This document shows, piece by piece, positions 50,999 through 62,663 of a stretch of 64,000 nucleotides of DNA. The stretch is from CAVPGP01 sp963718065 (GTDB lineage Bacteria; Actinomycetota; Thermoleophilia; Gaiellales; Gaiellaceae), in NCBI GenBank assembly GCA_963718065.1, contig CAVQYE010000013.1, positions 1 to 64,000 of the forward strand. Direction: 5' to 3'. The notes below the pieces were generated by a model. The model had not been told where the DNA came from, ran no database searches, and worked only from the letters and a program-made list of their open reading frames with translations. Every line of letters begins with the position of its first letter. The first letter of the stretch is position 1. The position numbers and the translations under genes are program-made.

Positions 50999-52948
50999 CT
51001 ACGCCGCCGCGAACGCGGGCTCTGACGACGCCGCGACGGCGGCAAGCTCCGGTCTCGCGGCGAGCACGAGCATGGCGTGGCTCCAGCCGAGCGGCACGAC
51101 CCACGCGGGCGACCCGTCCTCGGCAACTTGCTCGGGCAGTAGGCCGAGCGGCGTCTGCGAGCGCTCCGCCCAGGCGATGCAGCGCTGGAATCCCACCTCG
51201 TCGCCGATCTGGCGGTAGTACAGGCCGAGCCAGAGCGTCGCGAGCACCCAGGCGTTGCCGCCCGCGTACTGGTCGCCGGCATAGCGGCGCACTCCTCCCG
51301 TGGGCGTGAGCAGCTGCTCCTCGATCGCCTGCACCGTGGCACGCATGCGCGGCGAGGCCGGGTCGACGACCGCGAACGGCCAGGCGAGCCCGAGCAGCGA
51401 CACGTCGACGCGGTCGTCCGAGTCGGTGGCGCCCCACGCGGTTCGGTTCGGGTACGGCAGCCGGCGCGCGAACTGTTCCGGCAGCTCCGCGGCTCCTTCC
51501 TTGCGGGCGACCCAGCGCGAGCGGAGATAGCGGCCGTGCTCGTCGCTCCAGAGGCACCGCTCGATCGCCTCGGCGACGCCGGCCGCAGCCTGCTCGTAGC
51601 GCCACGCCACAGCCGGATCGTGGCGCCGCGCCATTCGCGCGGCGGCGCGCAGGCCGCCGCACACCGCTGCCGCCGAGTAAGAGTGCTCGCCGTCGTCCTG
51701 CTCCCAGAGGTCGACGCTCGGCAGCGGGAGCCCCGAGATCGGGTCGATGAACGAGAGGAGGAACTCGGCCGCGCGGCGGGCGGACGGCCACAGCTCGCGG
51801 TCGAGCCCGTGGTCGCCGAGCTCGGCGTAGGCGGCCTCGTAGGCGAAGAGGATCGCCCCCGTCTCGTCGATCTGGTGCAGTCCCCACGACGGGCCGAGCA
51901 GGCCGTCGGTCCAGTAGCGCTGCAGCCACAAGCCTTCGGGCGCCTGCACGCGAGCGAGCCAGCGCAGCGCGTCGGCCGCCTCGTCGCCGCGGCCGGAGGC
52001 CAGGAGGGCGAGCGTCGTGTAGGCGAGGTCGCGGCCCCAGACGAAGCCGTAGCCACCGCTCGACTCGAACGTCGGGTCCATCTCGGGCGCAGCGATCGAG
52101 GCACCCGTCTGCTTGTCGCCCAGGAGATCCATGACGAGCAGCGACCGCCGGTAGAGCTCCGGCGCCGCCTCCGCCGGCTGCGCCGCGTCGATCCGCGCGC
52201 CGTCGTGAGCGACGCGATCGGCGAGCGCGGCGTCGAATCCCCGCTCCAGTGCAGCCCGCAGCCGGGAGAGCGCCTCTGCCGGGGTCGTCCCGAACGCACA
52301 GGCGAGCGTCACCTCGCCCGGCCCGGTCGCAACGAGTGCGCCTGCCGTGCCGCGGTGGGCCACCGCGTGGCCAACGAGCTCCCCGTCCTGGAGATCGTCC
52401 CAGGCGGAGTAGTCCTCATCGCGGCGCGAGCGTCCGCACGTCGCGTCGCCGCGCGGCGAGACACCGAGCGCGAGCACGCGATCGCGCCGGTACAGCACGA
52501 GCGCACCGGTGGTCGGATCGACGTACGCGGCGTGGCCGTGACGCACTTCCTCGAAGTCGGGCCGGCAGTGGACGAGCAGGCGCAGCTCCTCGCCGCAGCA
52601 AACGCGGCGGAGCAGCACGGGCGTCTCGGGGAGGACGAGATCCTGGACGAACGCCTCGATGCCCTCGCCGCGGGCGATCGTCTGCAAGACGCTCGCGTTC
52701 TCGAGATAGGACTGCTCGTGCTCGAGAGCTACGTCGTCGAGCCAGATCGCCCGGCCGTGCGCGTGCACGCCGAGGCGGAGCTCGCCGAGATGTTGACCGC
52801 GGTCGACGTGCGGCCAGAAGAGGCGCTCGATCTCACCGGTCGTCGAGACGGTGGCGAGCAGGGAGCCGTTGCCGAGCACGGCCGCAGGCAGACAGCGGCG
52901 CAGGTCGCGCCGCGGGTCCAGGCCCGTCCGCAGGTCTCTGTTGGTCAA
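50999..52948 (-). CDS. GH15 glycoside hydrolase (glucoamylase/glucodextranase-like)
   Basis: About 650 aa, no signal peptide, so intracellular. The N-terminal beta-sandwich is followed by the (alpha/alpha)6 barrel: GGYGFVWGRDLAYTT, QRYWTDGLLGPSWGLHQIDETGAILFA and the catalytic GLLPEQVAEDG Glu near the C-terminus. It releases glucose from malto-oligosaccharides. The start is unclear. TTG at 52948 is the first standard codon in frame; TACGCT at 52997-52992 followed 7 nt later by ATC (52984) hints that the true start may be there with a G misread as C. Last enzyme gene of the malto-operon. Confidence 0.82.
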   Translation of the reverse strand: MTNRDLRTGLDPRRDLRRCLPAAVLGNGSLLATVSTTGEIERLFWPHVDRGQHLGELRLGVHAHGRAIWLDDVALEHEQSYLENASVLQTIARGEGIEAFVQDLVLPETPVLLRRVCCGEELRLLVHCRPDFEEVRHGHAAYVDPTTGALVLYRRDRVLALGVSPRGDATCGRSRRDEDYSAWDDLQDGELVGHAVAHRGTAGALVATGPGEVTLACAFGTTPAEALSRLRAALERGFDAALADRVAHDGARIDAAQPAEAAPELYRRSLLVMDLLGDKQTGASIAAPEMDPTFESSGGYGFVWGRDLAYTTLALLASGRGDEAADALRWLARVQAPEGLWLQRYWTDGLLGPSWGLHQIDETGAILFAYEAAYAELGDHGLDRELWPSARRAAEFLLSFIDPISGLPLPSVDLWEQDDGEHSYSAAAVCGGLRAAARMARRHDPAVAWRYEQAAAGVAEAIERCLWSDEHGRYLRSRWVARKEGAAELPEQFARRLPYPNRTAWGATDSDDRVDVSLLGLAWPFAVVDPASPRMRATVQAIEEQLLTPTGGVRRYAGDQYAGGNAWVLATLWLGLYYRQIGDEVGFQRCIAWAERSQTPLGLLPEQVAEDGSPAWVVPLGWSHAMLVLAARPELAAVAASSEPAFAAA

Positions 52949-53052
52949 GTGGAAGGTCTCTCGGAGCTTCTTGTGGAGGTCGATCCGGCTCAGCGTAGCC
53001 GTGTGGACGGTTGCCGCGACACTGGCCTGAGGGCCAGTTTCGACGCTAGTTT

Positions 53053-55158
53053 CTAGCCCCGCCGGAGCACGAGAGACGCCACGCTCGAGACGGCGCGCGA
53101 GCCGTCGAGCCCGCGGGAGACGGCGACGAGATAGACGCGCTCGTTCGGGCGGAACTTCAGCGGATCGAGGAACGCGCGATACGGCGACGAGTCGTCGATG
53201 GCGAGCCGCCGCCAGCCGCCCTGCGCCCGGCGCACCGCGAAGGAGACGGTCACCGGCCCGCCGCCGACCCCGGCGGTGACGCGGTACAGGTTGGTGACGT
53301 CGTCGCGCCCGGCCTTGATCGTGGGCTTGTGTGCGGCCGCCGCCGGCAGCTGCGTGTCGGCGCGCAGGAGCGTCGCCGAGATCCCCGGCAGCGTGATCGT
53401 CAAGCGAGCGTTCGCCCCGCTCGAGACGGGCGCACCGCGGAGGAGCGGCGTCCAGCCGGACGACGCCGTCGAGGTCTGGACGGTCACCGTCTGCGCCGCG
53501 GTGCCCGTGTTGAACGCCGCCACCTCCTCGCGGCGGCCGGCCAGGTCTATGCGGCTGACCACGAGGATGGTGCTCTTTGCGAGACGGACGATCGAGGCGC
53601 CTCTCGTCAGCGCCGGGTTGGAGTCGCGGAGGGCGCTCAGGAGCTTCAGCTCGCTCTCGATCGGATGGTTGACGACGTCGAACGAGGACCCGTTGCCGAT
53701 CGGGCTGCCGCCGACGCGGGGCTCCGTCTTCCACTCGGGCACCTGCGTCGGGGACATGTCCTCGCGCGCTGCCTTGTCGCCGCCGCTGCCGATCATCCCG
53801 ACCTCGTCGCCGTAGTAGACGACCGGCGCGCCGCGCAGCAGGTAGAGCAGGTCGTAGCCGAAGACGACGCGCCGCAGCAGCTCCGCCGGCGACGGCTGTG
53901 ACCGTGACTGGATCTGGTACGCGGCGCGACCCATGTCGTGGTTGCCGAGGAAGGTCGCCGGCGTCGGCAGGACGCCGTTCGGCAGCCGGAAGTAGTCGTC
54001 GTCGTCGAGCCGCTGGCCCAGCGCCCGCGCGCTCGTGCTGCCGGCTGCGAAGCCTGCCGCGGCGTCCTGGAACGGGAAGTCGAGCACGTTCGGGAGGCCG
54101 CGGTCGCGGACGAACGCCGACAGATCGGTGGCGCGGCTCGAGCGTCACCTCGCCGAAGAGCTGGAAGCGCGGCACGCCTGCCGCCTGCGCCGCCGCGAGG
54201 ATCTTCGGCGCCCAGACCCGGAAGAACGCCGCGTTGACGTGCTTCGCCGTGTCGATCCGGAAGCCGTCGACCTGGTACCGCGGATCCAGTCCGCCGTAGA
54301 TCTTCGCCAGCCCGTCGACGACGGCGGGCTGCTCGGTGAAGAGGTCGTCGAGCCCGAAGAAGTCGCCCTGCTCGAAGCAGACCTCGCTGCAGCCTGAGAA
54401 GTCGATGTCGCCGCGGTCGTGGTAGCTCGCGGGTCGTTGAGCCAGGCCGGCTTCTTTGCGTTTCGGTCGGCGGCGATGGCGACGGGGACGCGAGGCATGT
54501 TGGCTGCGCTCAGGCACGGGAACGTGTTGCCCGTCGCGTAGCGCGCAGGATTGAACTTCCGGCCCTTGCAGTCGCGGAACGGCGCGTCGGTGTAGCCGCT
54601 GCCCGAGAGCGTGATCACGTCGGCCGTGTGGTTGACGACGACGTCGACGTAGACCTTCAGCCCGAGCGAGTGCGCGCAGTGACGAACGCCGAGAAGTCCG
54701 CGTTCGTGCCCGAGGTGGGGGTCGACCGAGGTGAAGTCAGTGATCCAGTAGCCGTGGTAGGCGGCGCTGTCGCCCTGCACGGTCTTCTGGCCGAACGGCG
54801 GCGTCACCCAGACGGCGTTGAACCCGAGGCTCTTGATCCTCGCGAGCCCCGTCTTCGTGTCGGTGCAGCGAGCCGGTCAGGCCCTTGAAGTCGCCGCCGT
54901 GGAACCAGCCGGTCGAGGTCGGGTCGTAGCCGGTCACGCCGCGCCCGCCCGAGCGGCCGCCGCGATCGTTCGCGGTATTGCCGTTCGCGTACCTGTCCGT
55001 CATCACGAAGTAGAGGCGCTGCGACACGATCGGCGGCGTCGACCGGCGGCTTCGAGAGCGCCGCGAGCTGCGCTCCCGTCGGCGGCCCCGGCGCGCCGCC
55101 CGTGGCCGCACTGACCCCGATGACTGCCCCCAGTGCCGCCAGGACGACGGCGACGCTC

Positions 55159-55175
<17 letters not shown>
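53053..55175 (-). CDS. Secreted GH13 alpha-amylase/pullulanase-like enzyme (several indels)
   Basis: About 700 aa when repaired. A signal peptide follows GTG 55175 (KSVAVVLAALGAVIGVSAA). Catalytic parts: DGFRIDTAKHV (nucleophile Asp), FQLFGEVTLE (acid/base Glu), FLGNHDMGR (transition-state Asp). The C-terminus is beta-rich. At least six frame breaks are needed: near 55040, 54868, 54710, 54677, 54430 and 54131. It cuts alpha-glucans outside the cell. The start overlaps the end of malK by 17 nt and the GH15 gene follows. A 7-bp hairpin (ACTGGCC/GGCCAGT) lies after the stop. Confidence 0.78.
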
Positions 55176-56335
<1,160 letters not shown>

Positions 56336-56389
56336 TGGGGGAGCTCCTTCGGGAGGGATCTTCGGCGCGCGGGCCGGCCGGGAGGAAGC

Positions 56390-58154
56390 TCACGGGATCC
56401 TCCAGACGTGGAACGCGGGGCCGTCGGCGGGCAGGACGCCGTCGTGTGCGTCCTCGCCGTAGAGGGTCTCGAGTTGCGGGAAGGGGACGCGAATGGGCCG
56501 GTGCGGCGCGCGGGTCGCCAGGCACAGGAGGCTCTCGCCGCGGGTCTCGCGCACGTATGCGATCGCGTCTTCGGAGACGTGTACGTAGCGGATCCCACCG
56601 CGCGCGAGCGCAGCGCTCGAGCGCCGGAGCGCGGCCAGGCTTCGCACCTCTTCCAGGAAGGGGACGTCCCAGGTCTCCGGCCGGTCCCACGGCATCGTGC
56701 GGCGCGCATCCTCGCCCCAGCGGCCCTCCAGTCCGAGCTCGTCGCCGGCGAAGATCATCGGCACGCCAGGTGTCGTCATCTGGAGCCCGACGCCGACGAG
56801 ATGCTTGGCTCGCGAGCCGGAGACGGTGCGGAAGCGGGCGGTGTCGTGGCTGTCGAGGAGCGTCCACGAGTGGAGGACCGAGTCCGACGGGCACGCCGGC
56901 CCGGAACCGGCGCATCACGGCGACCGCATCCGCGCCGTCGTAGCGCGGCGCCGGCGCGGATGAGAACACGTCCTCGGTGAGCTCGTCGCCGCGGAGCCAC
57001 CACCATGTGGGACGGAGGAACCCCGAATAGTTCATGACGCCGTGCCAGCCGCGGCCGTCCAGGTCGGGGCGAAAGTCGTGGCCGTGCTCGGCGACGAGGA
57101 GTCGATCGCCGACGGTCTCCCGTGCCCAGCGCGCGACCTCGTGGTTGAGGTCGACGTCACGGAAGCGGCCGATCATGTTCGCGACGTCGATCCGCCAGCC
57201 GTCGAGCCCGAAGCTGCCGAGCACGTCCGCCATCCGCTCCCGCAGCCGGGGCGACGACCAGTTGAGCTTCGGCAGCGACGCAACCCCGAGCCACGTCTCG
57301 TAGCCGACCGGAAGCGCGTCGTCGAAGTAGTAGAGGTCGCGTTCGGCCGGGAACCACTCGTGGTGATCGCCGGTGTGGTTCAGCGTCAGATCGCCGACGA
57401 GCCGGATCCCACGATCGCGCGCCGCCCGGGCCAGCGAGGCGAGAGCCTCGTCGCCGCCGAGCAGCGGGTCGACGTGCCCGAACGTCGTCGCGTCATAGCG
57501 GTGCGTCGAGTGCGCCGGAAAGAACGGTGTCAGGTAGATGACGTTCGCCCCCACGCGCTCGACGTGGTCGAGATGCTCCTCGACGCCGAGGAGGTCGCCG
57601 CCGTAGAGCTCGTGCGGGGTGGCCGGTCCGCGGCCCGTGGGAGGGGTCGACCAGTCGCGCTCGACGGCCCACTCCGGCACTGATGGCTTTGTGGCGGCGA
57701 CCCGCCCGGAGCGGGCGAAGCGGTCCGGGAAGATCTCGTAGACGACCGAACCGAGATGCCAGTCGGGGCCGCCCGGGCCGAGCGTGGCCACGAAGTCGTC
57801 CGAGCCGGGGACCTCCTGCGGCGAGAGGCCGATCCCGTTCAACCAGCTGTAGCCGAGCTCGCCGCCGGCGAGGAGCCAGCGGTAGCGAACCGCGGGGTTC
57901 CAGAGAGGCAGGTCCGCGCGCCACCACGTCTCGGTCTCGGACTCCTCGTCGATCTCCGCCTCGGCTGTCCGTGGCTCGCCGTCGCGCTCGTAGCGCAGCA
58001 GCACGCGCTCGGCAGCGCCCCGCCGCGACCGGAGGCGCAACACGGCCTCGCCGCCGAGCTCGTCCGGCCGCTCGAGCACGCACAGGTCGGAGCCGTCGTG
58101 GTGCGGCTCGGCGGGCGGCGCGACGACCTCTCCGCGCACCTGGGTTGCGCTCAT
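56390..58154 (-). CDS. Intracellular GH13 neopullulanase/maltogenic amylase-like (one insertion)
   Basis: About 587 aa once an extra C near 56892 is removed. No signal peptide. An N-terminal CBM34-like domain (about 1-110) precedes the barrel: YEIFPDRFARSG, GDLTLNHTGDHH, DGWRIDVANMIG (nucleophile), LLVAEHGHDF (acid/base) and LLDSHDTARF (third Asp). It splits cyclodextrins, pullulan or malto-oligosaccharides. ATG at 58154 overlaps the malG stop (ATGA); 54 bp separates it from malK. Fits a CUT1 import system. Confidence 0.85.
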
Positions 58155-59098
58155 CCCTTGACGGCGCCCTGCGTCAGGCCGCTGACGATCCACCGCTGCA
58201 GGAAGAAGAACAACGCAGCCGGCGGAATCGCGATGAGCACCGTCCCGGCGGCGAACGGCCCCCAGCGCTGGCCGTACTGCTGGTCGATGAATCCACGCAT
58301 GCCGACCGGAAGCGTGAAGTGGTGCGTCGTCTGGAGCAGCGCCGACGCGAGCACGAACTCGTTCAGCGTAAAGACGAACGAGATCAGCCCGACCACCGCG
58401 AGCACCGGGGCTGCGAGCGGGAGGACGACGCCCCAGAAGATCTGTGCCGGCGTCGCTCCGTCGACGCGCGCCGACTCGTCCAGCTCGGCGGGGATCGTGT
58501 CGAAGAAGCCCTTGATCAGCCAGGCGTTCACACCGAGTGCCCCGCCCAGGTAGACGATGATCAGCCCGGGGAGCGTGTTCAGCCCGATGACGCCGAAGAT
58601 GTCGCCGACGTGGAGGATGATCAGGTAGATCGCGACGACGGCGAGGAACTGCGGGAACATCTGGATCAGGAGCAGCGACGTCATCCCGACGCGGCGACCC
58701 TTGAACCGAAACCGGCTGAACGCGTAGGCGGCGAGTGCGCCGAGCATGACGGTGAGGAGCGCGGCGAGCCCGGCCACCAGCATCGAGTTCAGATACCAGC
58801 GCAGGAACGGCGCGTCGACGTAGCCCGGTGAGCTCTTGTCCTGGACTGTGCCCGCGACGATGTCGTGGAAGTTGTCCAGCGTCGCGTGCGTCGGCAGCAG
58901 GCTCGTCCCGGACACGGAGTCGTCGGCATTGAACGCCGCCGAGGTCACGAAGACGACGGGGAAGAGCGCGAACAAGATCGCGAGGACCGCGACGAGGTGC
59001 CGCCACCACGTGTCCTTCAGCTTCAGCTTCGAGGGCGCCGGCGCTTCCGCAGCGTGCGGCTGTGCGAGTGCGCCCGCAGTCGTGTCGACTGTGCTCAT
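58151..59098 (-). CDS. malG: Maltose/maltodextrin ABC transporter permease MalG-like
   Basis: A 315-aa permease of the CUT1 sugar family with six helices. The EAA loop reads ESARVDGATPAQIFWGVVLPL, the site of MalK contact. A large loop with DDSVSGTSLLPTHATLDNF follows helix 1, as in MalG. ATG at 59098 overlaps malF by 4 nt. The product forms the channel with MalF. Confidence 0.92.
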   Translation of the reverse strand: MSTVDTTAGALAQPHAAEAPAPSKLKLKDTWWRHLVAVLAILFALFPVVFVTSAAFNADDSVSGTSLLPTHATLDNFHDIVAGTVQDKSSPGYVDAPFLRWYLNSMLVAGLAALLTVMLGALAAYAFSRFRFKGRRVGMTSLLLIQMFPQFLAVVAIYLIILHVGDIFGVIGLNTLPGLIIVYLGGALGVNAWLIKGFFDTIPAELDESARVDGATPAQIFWGVVLPLAAPVLAVVGLISFVFTLNEFVLASALLQTTHHFTLPVGMRGFIDQQYGQRWGPFAAGTVLIAIPPAALFFFLQRWIVSGLTQGAVKG

Positions 59099-60705
59099 GC
59101 CATGCCCTCCAGCGACTTCGAGGACCGCCAGAACGCGACGGCCGAGATGGACGCGACGATGAAGAAGATGATGATCGAGACGGCGCAGGCCAGACCGTAG
59201 TCCGACCCTTTGCCCGTGGCGATCGCGAGCTTGTACGTGTAGCTGATCAGGATGTCCGTCGAGCCCGCGACGGACGAGTTTTCCTGTGCGGGGCCGCCTC
59301 CCGTCAGCAGGTAGATGGCGTTGAAGTTGTTGAAGTTGAACGCGAAGGACGCGATCAGGAGCGGCGCTGTGACGACCAGCAGCAGCGGCAGCGTCACGCG
59401 GCGGAAGATCTGCCAGGCACTGCCCCCGTCGACCCGGGCGGCCTCGATCAGCTCGCCGGGGATCGATTGCAGCGCTCCCATCGAGACGAGGAAGAAGTAG
59501 GGGAAGCTCAGCCAGAGGCTGACGAGCAGCACCGAGACCTTGGCCCAGTTCGGATCGAAGAGCCACGGGATGCTGAGGTGGAAGAGGCGGTTGACGACGC
59601 CGAACTCGTCGTTCAGCAGGCCCTGCCAGACGAGCAGCGAGAGGAAGCCGGGGATCGCCCACGGGATGACGAGGGTCGCCCGGTAGATCCGCTGGAAGCG
59701 CAGTCCCTTCTTGTCGAGGGCGATCGCGAGAAACAGCCCGAGCGCGAAGGACGAGAACACCGTGATCGTCGCGAACGCGAAGGTCCAGACGAACACGCGC
59801 AGGAACGGGTCGCGGATCACCTTGTCGTGGATGATGCGTCCGAAGTTCTGGAAGCCGACTCCGGTCTGCCACCCGGGCTCGAGCTCCTCCTTGCCCGCCA
59901 CGAACGAGCCCTCGTTGTTGTCCCGGAAGACCTTCCCGTCGGCGATGCGGACGAAGACGTCTCGAGCGGGGTCGTAGCGCAGCGTCGGCCGGAGCTCGAC
60001 GGCCTGGTCGATTCCCTGTGGCCGGATGGCGCTGTCGCCCGTGGTCGGCACGGTGAACGTGCGGAGCTGCGCGTCGAGGGCGAAGAGCGCGGCGCCTTGA
60101 ACGAACGTGTAGCCCTTTGCGGCGGTGATCGGTCCGCCCTGCTCGGCCTTGACGTCGGCGGCGGCGAGCGGCTTAAGTCCCTTTTCGTCTCCGACGAAGA
60201 ACGACCCGCTCGTGTCGTCCCGGAGGATCAGCACGAGCTTCCCGTCCGCGTTGCGTGCGGCGGCCATCGTGTACTGCCGCCCGTTCGGCGGCGGCTCGAG
60301 GGAGTTGACCTTGATCGCCGCGATCGCGCCCGGCTTCGAGGCGATGTGGCCGGTCGAGTAGTTGGTGAACGCGACGGTGACCGTGTAGATGATCGGGATG
60401 ATCTGGAACGCGATCAGGAAGACGGTGCCCGGGACGAGGAACTTCGCCGGCAGCGTCCAGCTGCGCGGCAGGAGGTAGATCGCGTCGATCGCTGCGGTCG
60501 CCAGCACGAGGGACGCAAGCGCGATCCACTTCGAGTTGTCGACGAGCACGAATGCCGCCCAGGCCACGAGCGCGTTCACCACGGCGAGCAAGGCGATCTT
60601 GATCACGAGCCCCGGGCCGCCGGAGAACGCGGCGATCCCCCGTGCAATCCCGCTCGGCTTGAAGACGGGTGGGACGGCGGCGGTAGGGGCGGTCGTGGAG
60701 CTCAC
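59095..60705 (-). CDS. malF: Maltose/maltodextrin ABC transporter permease MalF-like
   Basis: A 536-aa permease. Several N-terminal helices precede a large extracytoplasmic domain (about residues 130-290) between helices, as in E. coli MalF P2. The EAA loop is EAARVDGGSAWQIFRRVTLPL. GTG at 60705 is chosen because the frame upstream of it runs back through the malE gene, and it follows a strong hairpin. It overlaps malG by 4 nt. Confidence 0.9.
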   Translation of the reverse strand: MSSTTAPTAAVPPVFKPSGIARGIAAFSGGPGLVIKIALLAVVNALVAWAAFVLVDNSKWIALASLVLATAAIDAIYLLPRSWTLPAKFLVPGTVFLIAFQIIPIIYTVTVAFTNYSTGHIASKPGAIAAIKVNSLEPPPNGRQYTMAAARNADGKLVLILRDDTSGSFFVGDEKGLKPLAAADVKAEQGGPITAAKGYTFVQGAALFALDAQLRTFTVPTTGDSAIRPQGIDQAVELRPTLRYDPARDVFVRIADGKVFRDNNEGSFVAGKEELEPGWQTGVGFQNFGRIIHDKVIRDPFLRVFVWTFAFATITVFSSFALGLFLAIALDKKGLRFQRIYRATLVIPWAIPGFLSLLVWQGLLNDEFGVVNRLFHLSIPWLFDPNWAKVSVLLVSLWLSFPYFFLVSMGALQSIPGELIEAARVDGGSAWQIFRRVTLPLLLVVTAPLLIASFAFNFNNFNAIYLLTGGGPAQENSSVAGSTDILISYTYKLAIATGKGSDYGLACAVSIIIFFIVASISAVAFWRSSKSLEGMA

Positions 60706-60717
60706 TGGAGTCGAAAG

Positions 60718-60745
60718 GGGCGGGCGTCCGCCGGGACGCCCGCCC
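60718..60745 (-). promoter_or_regulatory. Intercistronic hairpin between malE and malF
   Basis: A perfect 12-bp stem, GGGCGGGCGTCC (60718-60729) with GGACGCCCGCCC (60734-60745), and a 4-nt loop. It begins 10 bp after the malE stop and ends 12 bp before the malF start. It can stabilise the malE part of the mRNA or partly end transcription, giving more MalE than permease, as REP elements do in E. coli malE-malF. Confidence 0.75.
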
Positions 60746-60755
60746 GTGTGACTGA

Positions 60756-62000
60756 CTAGCCGATCTTGTTGGCGATGTTGTTGGCTGCGACCTTGAACGA
60801 GACCGCCGCCCGCGTGGCGCCGGAACCCTTCGTGGACTTGACCCAGGCGCTGCCGAGGTCCTGCCAGACGCTGTTCATCTGCGGGATGTTCGGCATCGGG
60901 ACGCCGCCCTTCGCGGCCTTGCCGAACTGCGCGAGATACGGGTCGCTGACCTTGTTGCCGGCCACGACGTTCGCCGGATAGCGGTTGTTCGCCGCTGCCA
61001 GCTGCTGCTGGGCGCCGGGCGTCATCATGTAGTTCGACACGAGATCCTTCGCCGCAGCGTCGTTCCCGTGGTCCGCGGCGTACTTCGTGACCAGGAAGCC
61101 CTGGACGCCGAGGAAGGGCACCGCCGGCTTCGCGATCGCCGGAACCTGGATCACCTTGAACTTCAGGCCCGCCTTCTTCAGCGTGTCGATGTTCCAGGGG
61201 CCGGTGATCCAGAATGCAGCCTGACCCTTCAGGAACGCGTTCTGGGCCGTCGAGCTGTCCACCTTGGCGTTGATGAGGCCTTCCTTGTTCCACTTGTCGA
61301 TCAGCTTCGAGTTCTTGAGGAACGCCGGGTTGGCGATCCCGATGTTCGAAGCGTCGAGGTTGCCGGCGCTGTTCTTGCCGAAGATGTAGCCGCCGAGGCC
61401 GGAGAAGAAGGGGTACATGTGGTACGCGTCGCCGTTCGCGCCCTGCTGCACGGCGATGGCGAGGTTGCTCTTCGACTTCTTCTTGAACTTCAGGGCCTCC
61501 GACTCGAGCTGCGCGAAGGTGGTCGGCACCTTGACGAGCTTCGTGTTCACGACGAGGCCGACGTTCTCGACCGCGACGGGTGCGCCGTACAGCTTCTTGA
61601 CAGCCGTGCCGTACGAGAACGCAGCGAGCGTGTAGCTCGGGAACTGGGTGAGCGTCGCCTTCTTCGGGAACAACGGGACGACGAGGCCGTTGGCGGCCAG
61701 CTCGCCTGTCCAGTCGTGCGCGCCGACGATGACGTCAGGCGCGTCGGCGACTGCGACCGTCTTGAGGTTGTCCCGGATGTCGCCGAAGGTCTTCTCGACG
61801 ATGTTGACGGTCACGCCGCGCGTGGCGGCCCATTCGTTTGCGACCTTGGTGACCGCTGCGTTCCGGTCCTTGTCCGTCCAGATCGTGATTGTCGGCGCGG
61901 CGGACGCGGCCGGCATCGCCGGCGCCGCGAGCATGAGCGCTGCGAGCGCGACGAACGCAACTCCCAGGAGGCTCCAGACGTGCTTCGTGCTGTTCTGCAT
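60756..62000 (-). CDS. malE: Maltose/maltodextrin-binding protein MalE-like
   Basis: A 414-aa extracytoplasmic solute-binding protein (SBP family 1). Signal peptide residues 1-35 (AAPAMPAASAAP); no lipobox Cys, so secreted free or held by another part. The mature start reads ITIWTDKDRNAAVTKVANEW; NVGLVVNTKLVKVPTTFAQLE and GQAAFWITGPWNI are family segments. ATG at 62000 has GGAAGGG upstream. First gene of the operon, with promoter at 62073-62101. Confidence 0.9.
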   Translation of the reverse strand: MQNSTKHVWSLLGVAFVALAALMLAAPAMPAASAAPTITIWTDKDRNAAVTKVANEWAATRGVTVNIVEKTFGDIRDNLKTVAVADAPDVIVGAHDWTGELAANGLVVPLFPKKATLTQFPSYTLAAFSYGTAVKKLYGAPVAVENVGLVVNTKLVKVPTTFAQLESEALKFKKKSKSNLAIAVQQGANGDAYHMYPFFSGLGGYIFGKNSAGNLDASNIGIANPAFLKNSKLIDKWNKEGLINAKVDSSTAQNAFLKGQAAFWITGPWNIDTLKKAGLKFKVIQVPAIAKPAVPFLGVQGFLVTKYAADHGNDAAAKDLVSNYMMTPGAQQQLAAANNRYPANVVAGNKVSDPYLAQFGKAAKGGVPMPNIPQMNSVWQDLGSAWVKSTKGSGATRAAVSFKVAANNIANKIG

Positions 62001-62072
62001 CAAAATGCCCTTCCGGTTTACGTGAGTGTGGCTGACTTGCTCCGGACCCTGCTCCACAAGGACCGAGGCCCG

Positions 62073-62101
62073 AGTGTAGCCCGATCGTGGGGAGCCCTCA
62101 A
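62073..62101 (-). promoter_or_regulatory. Sigma-70-type promoter of the malto-operon
   Basis: On the minus strand: TTGAGG (62101-62096), 17 nt, TACACT (62078-62073). Transcription would begin near 62066, leaving a leader of about 65 nt with a ribosome binding site before malE. The MarR gene ends 38 bp upstream. Confidence 0.7.
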
Positions 62102-62138
62102 CAGAATTTCGCAGCCCAAAAAGGTCATTTCTGTGCGC

Positions 62139-62663
62139 TCAAGCGTCGCGGCGCCGACCGCGGTGAGGCCCCTTGCGGCACCGCTCGGGACCGGTCAGCT
62201 CCTCGTCCAGCAGGCGCAGCACGCGCAGCAGTGAATCCCGCTCCTCCGCGCTCAGCCGCCCGAGCACGCGGCGGAGCGGCTCGACTCTTGCGGCCAGCCA
62301 CTCGCGGATCTGGTCGCCGTATTGCTCCGAGACCGTGACGATCGTCCGCCGCCGGTCGAGATCGTCCTCGCGGCGCTCCGCAAGCCCCGCACGCGTCAGT
62401 GCGCCGACCATCAAGCTGGCGTGGGCGAGCGAGACCCGCAGCCGCTCCGCCAGCTCGCCGACGGTCAGCGGGCCGTCGGTCGCCAACTGCGCGAGCACAC
62501 CCACGTGGCGCGGGCCGAGGCCGGCCGACCGGAACGCCGCGCGGAGCTCCTCGGGCGGCGGTCCCTGGCGGCGCAGTCCGCGCGCGACGTGGAAGAGAAG
62601 CCGGTGGAGCTCCTCGTCGTGGCTGTCGTCGCGGCTGTCGTCGTGTCTGGGCCTTGCACACAT
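62139..62663 (-). CDS. MarR family transcriptional regulator
   Basis: A 174-aa regulator. PLTVGELAERLRVSLAHASLMVGALTRAGLAERREDDLDRRRTIVTVSEQ is the winged helix with the DxRR wing motif. The N- and C-termini are charged helices; the C-terminus is basic. ATG at 62663 follows TAGACT by 10 nt. It is upstream of malE on the same strand and divergent from the His-rich gene. It may control either or both. Confidence 0.87.
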   Translation of the reverse strand: MCARPRHDDSRDDSHDEELHRLLFHVARGLRRQGPPPEELRAAFRSAGLGPRHVGVLAQLATDGPLTVGELAERLRVSLAHASLMVGALTRAGLAERREDDLDRRRTIVTVSEQYGDQIREWLAARVEPLRRVLGRLSAEERDSLLRVLRLLDEELTGPERCRKGPHRGRRRDA

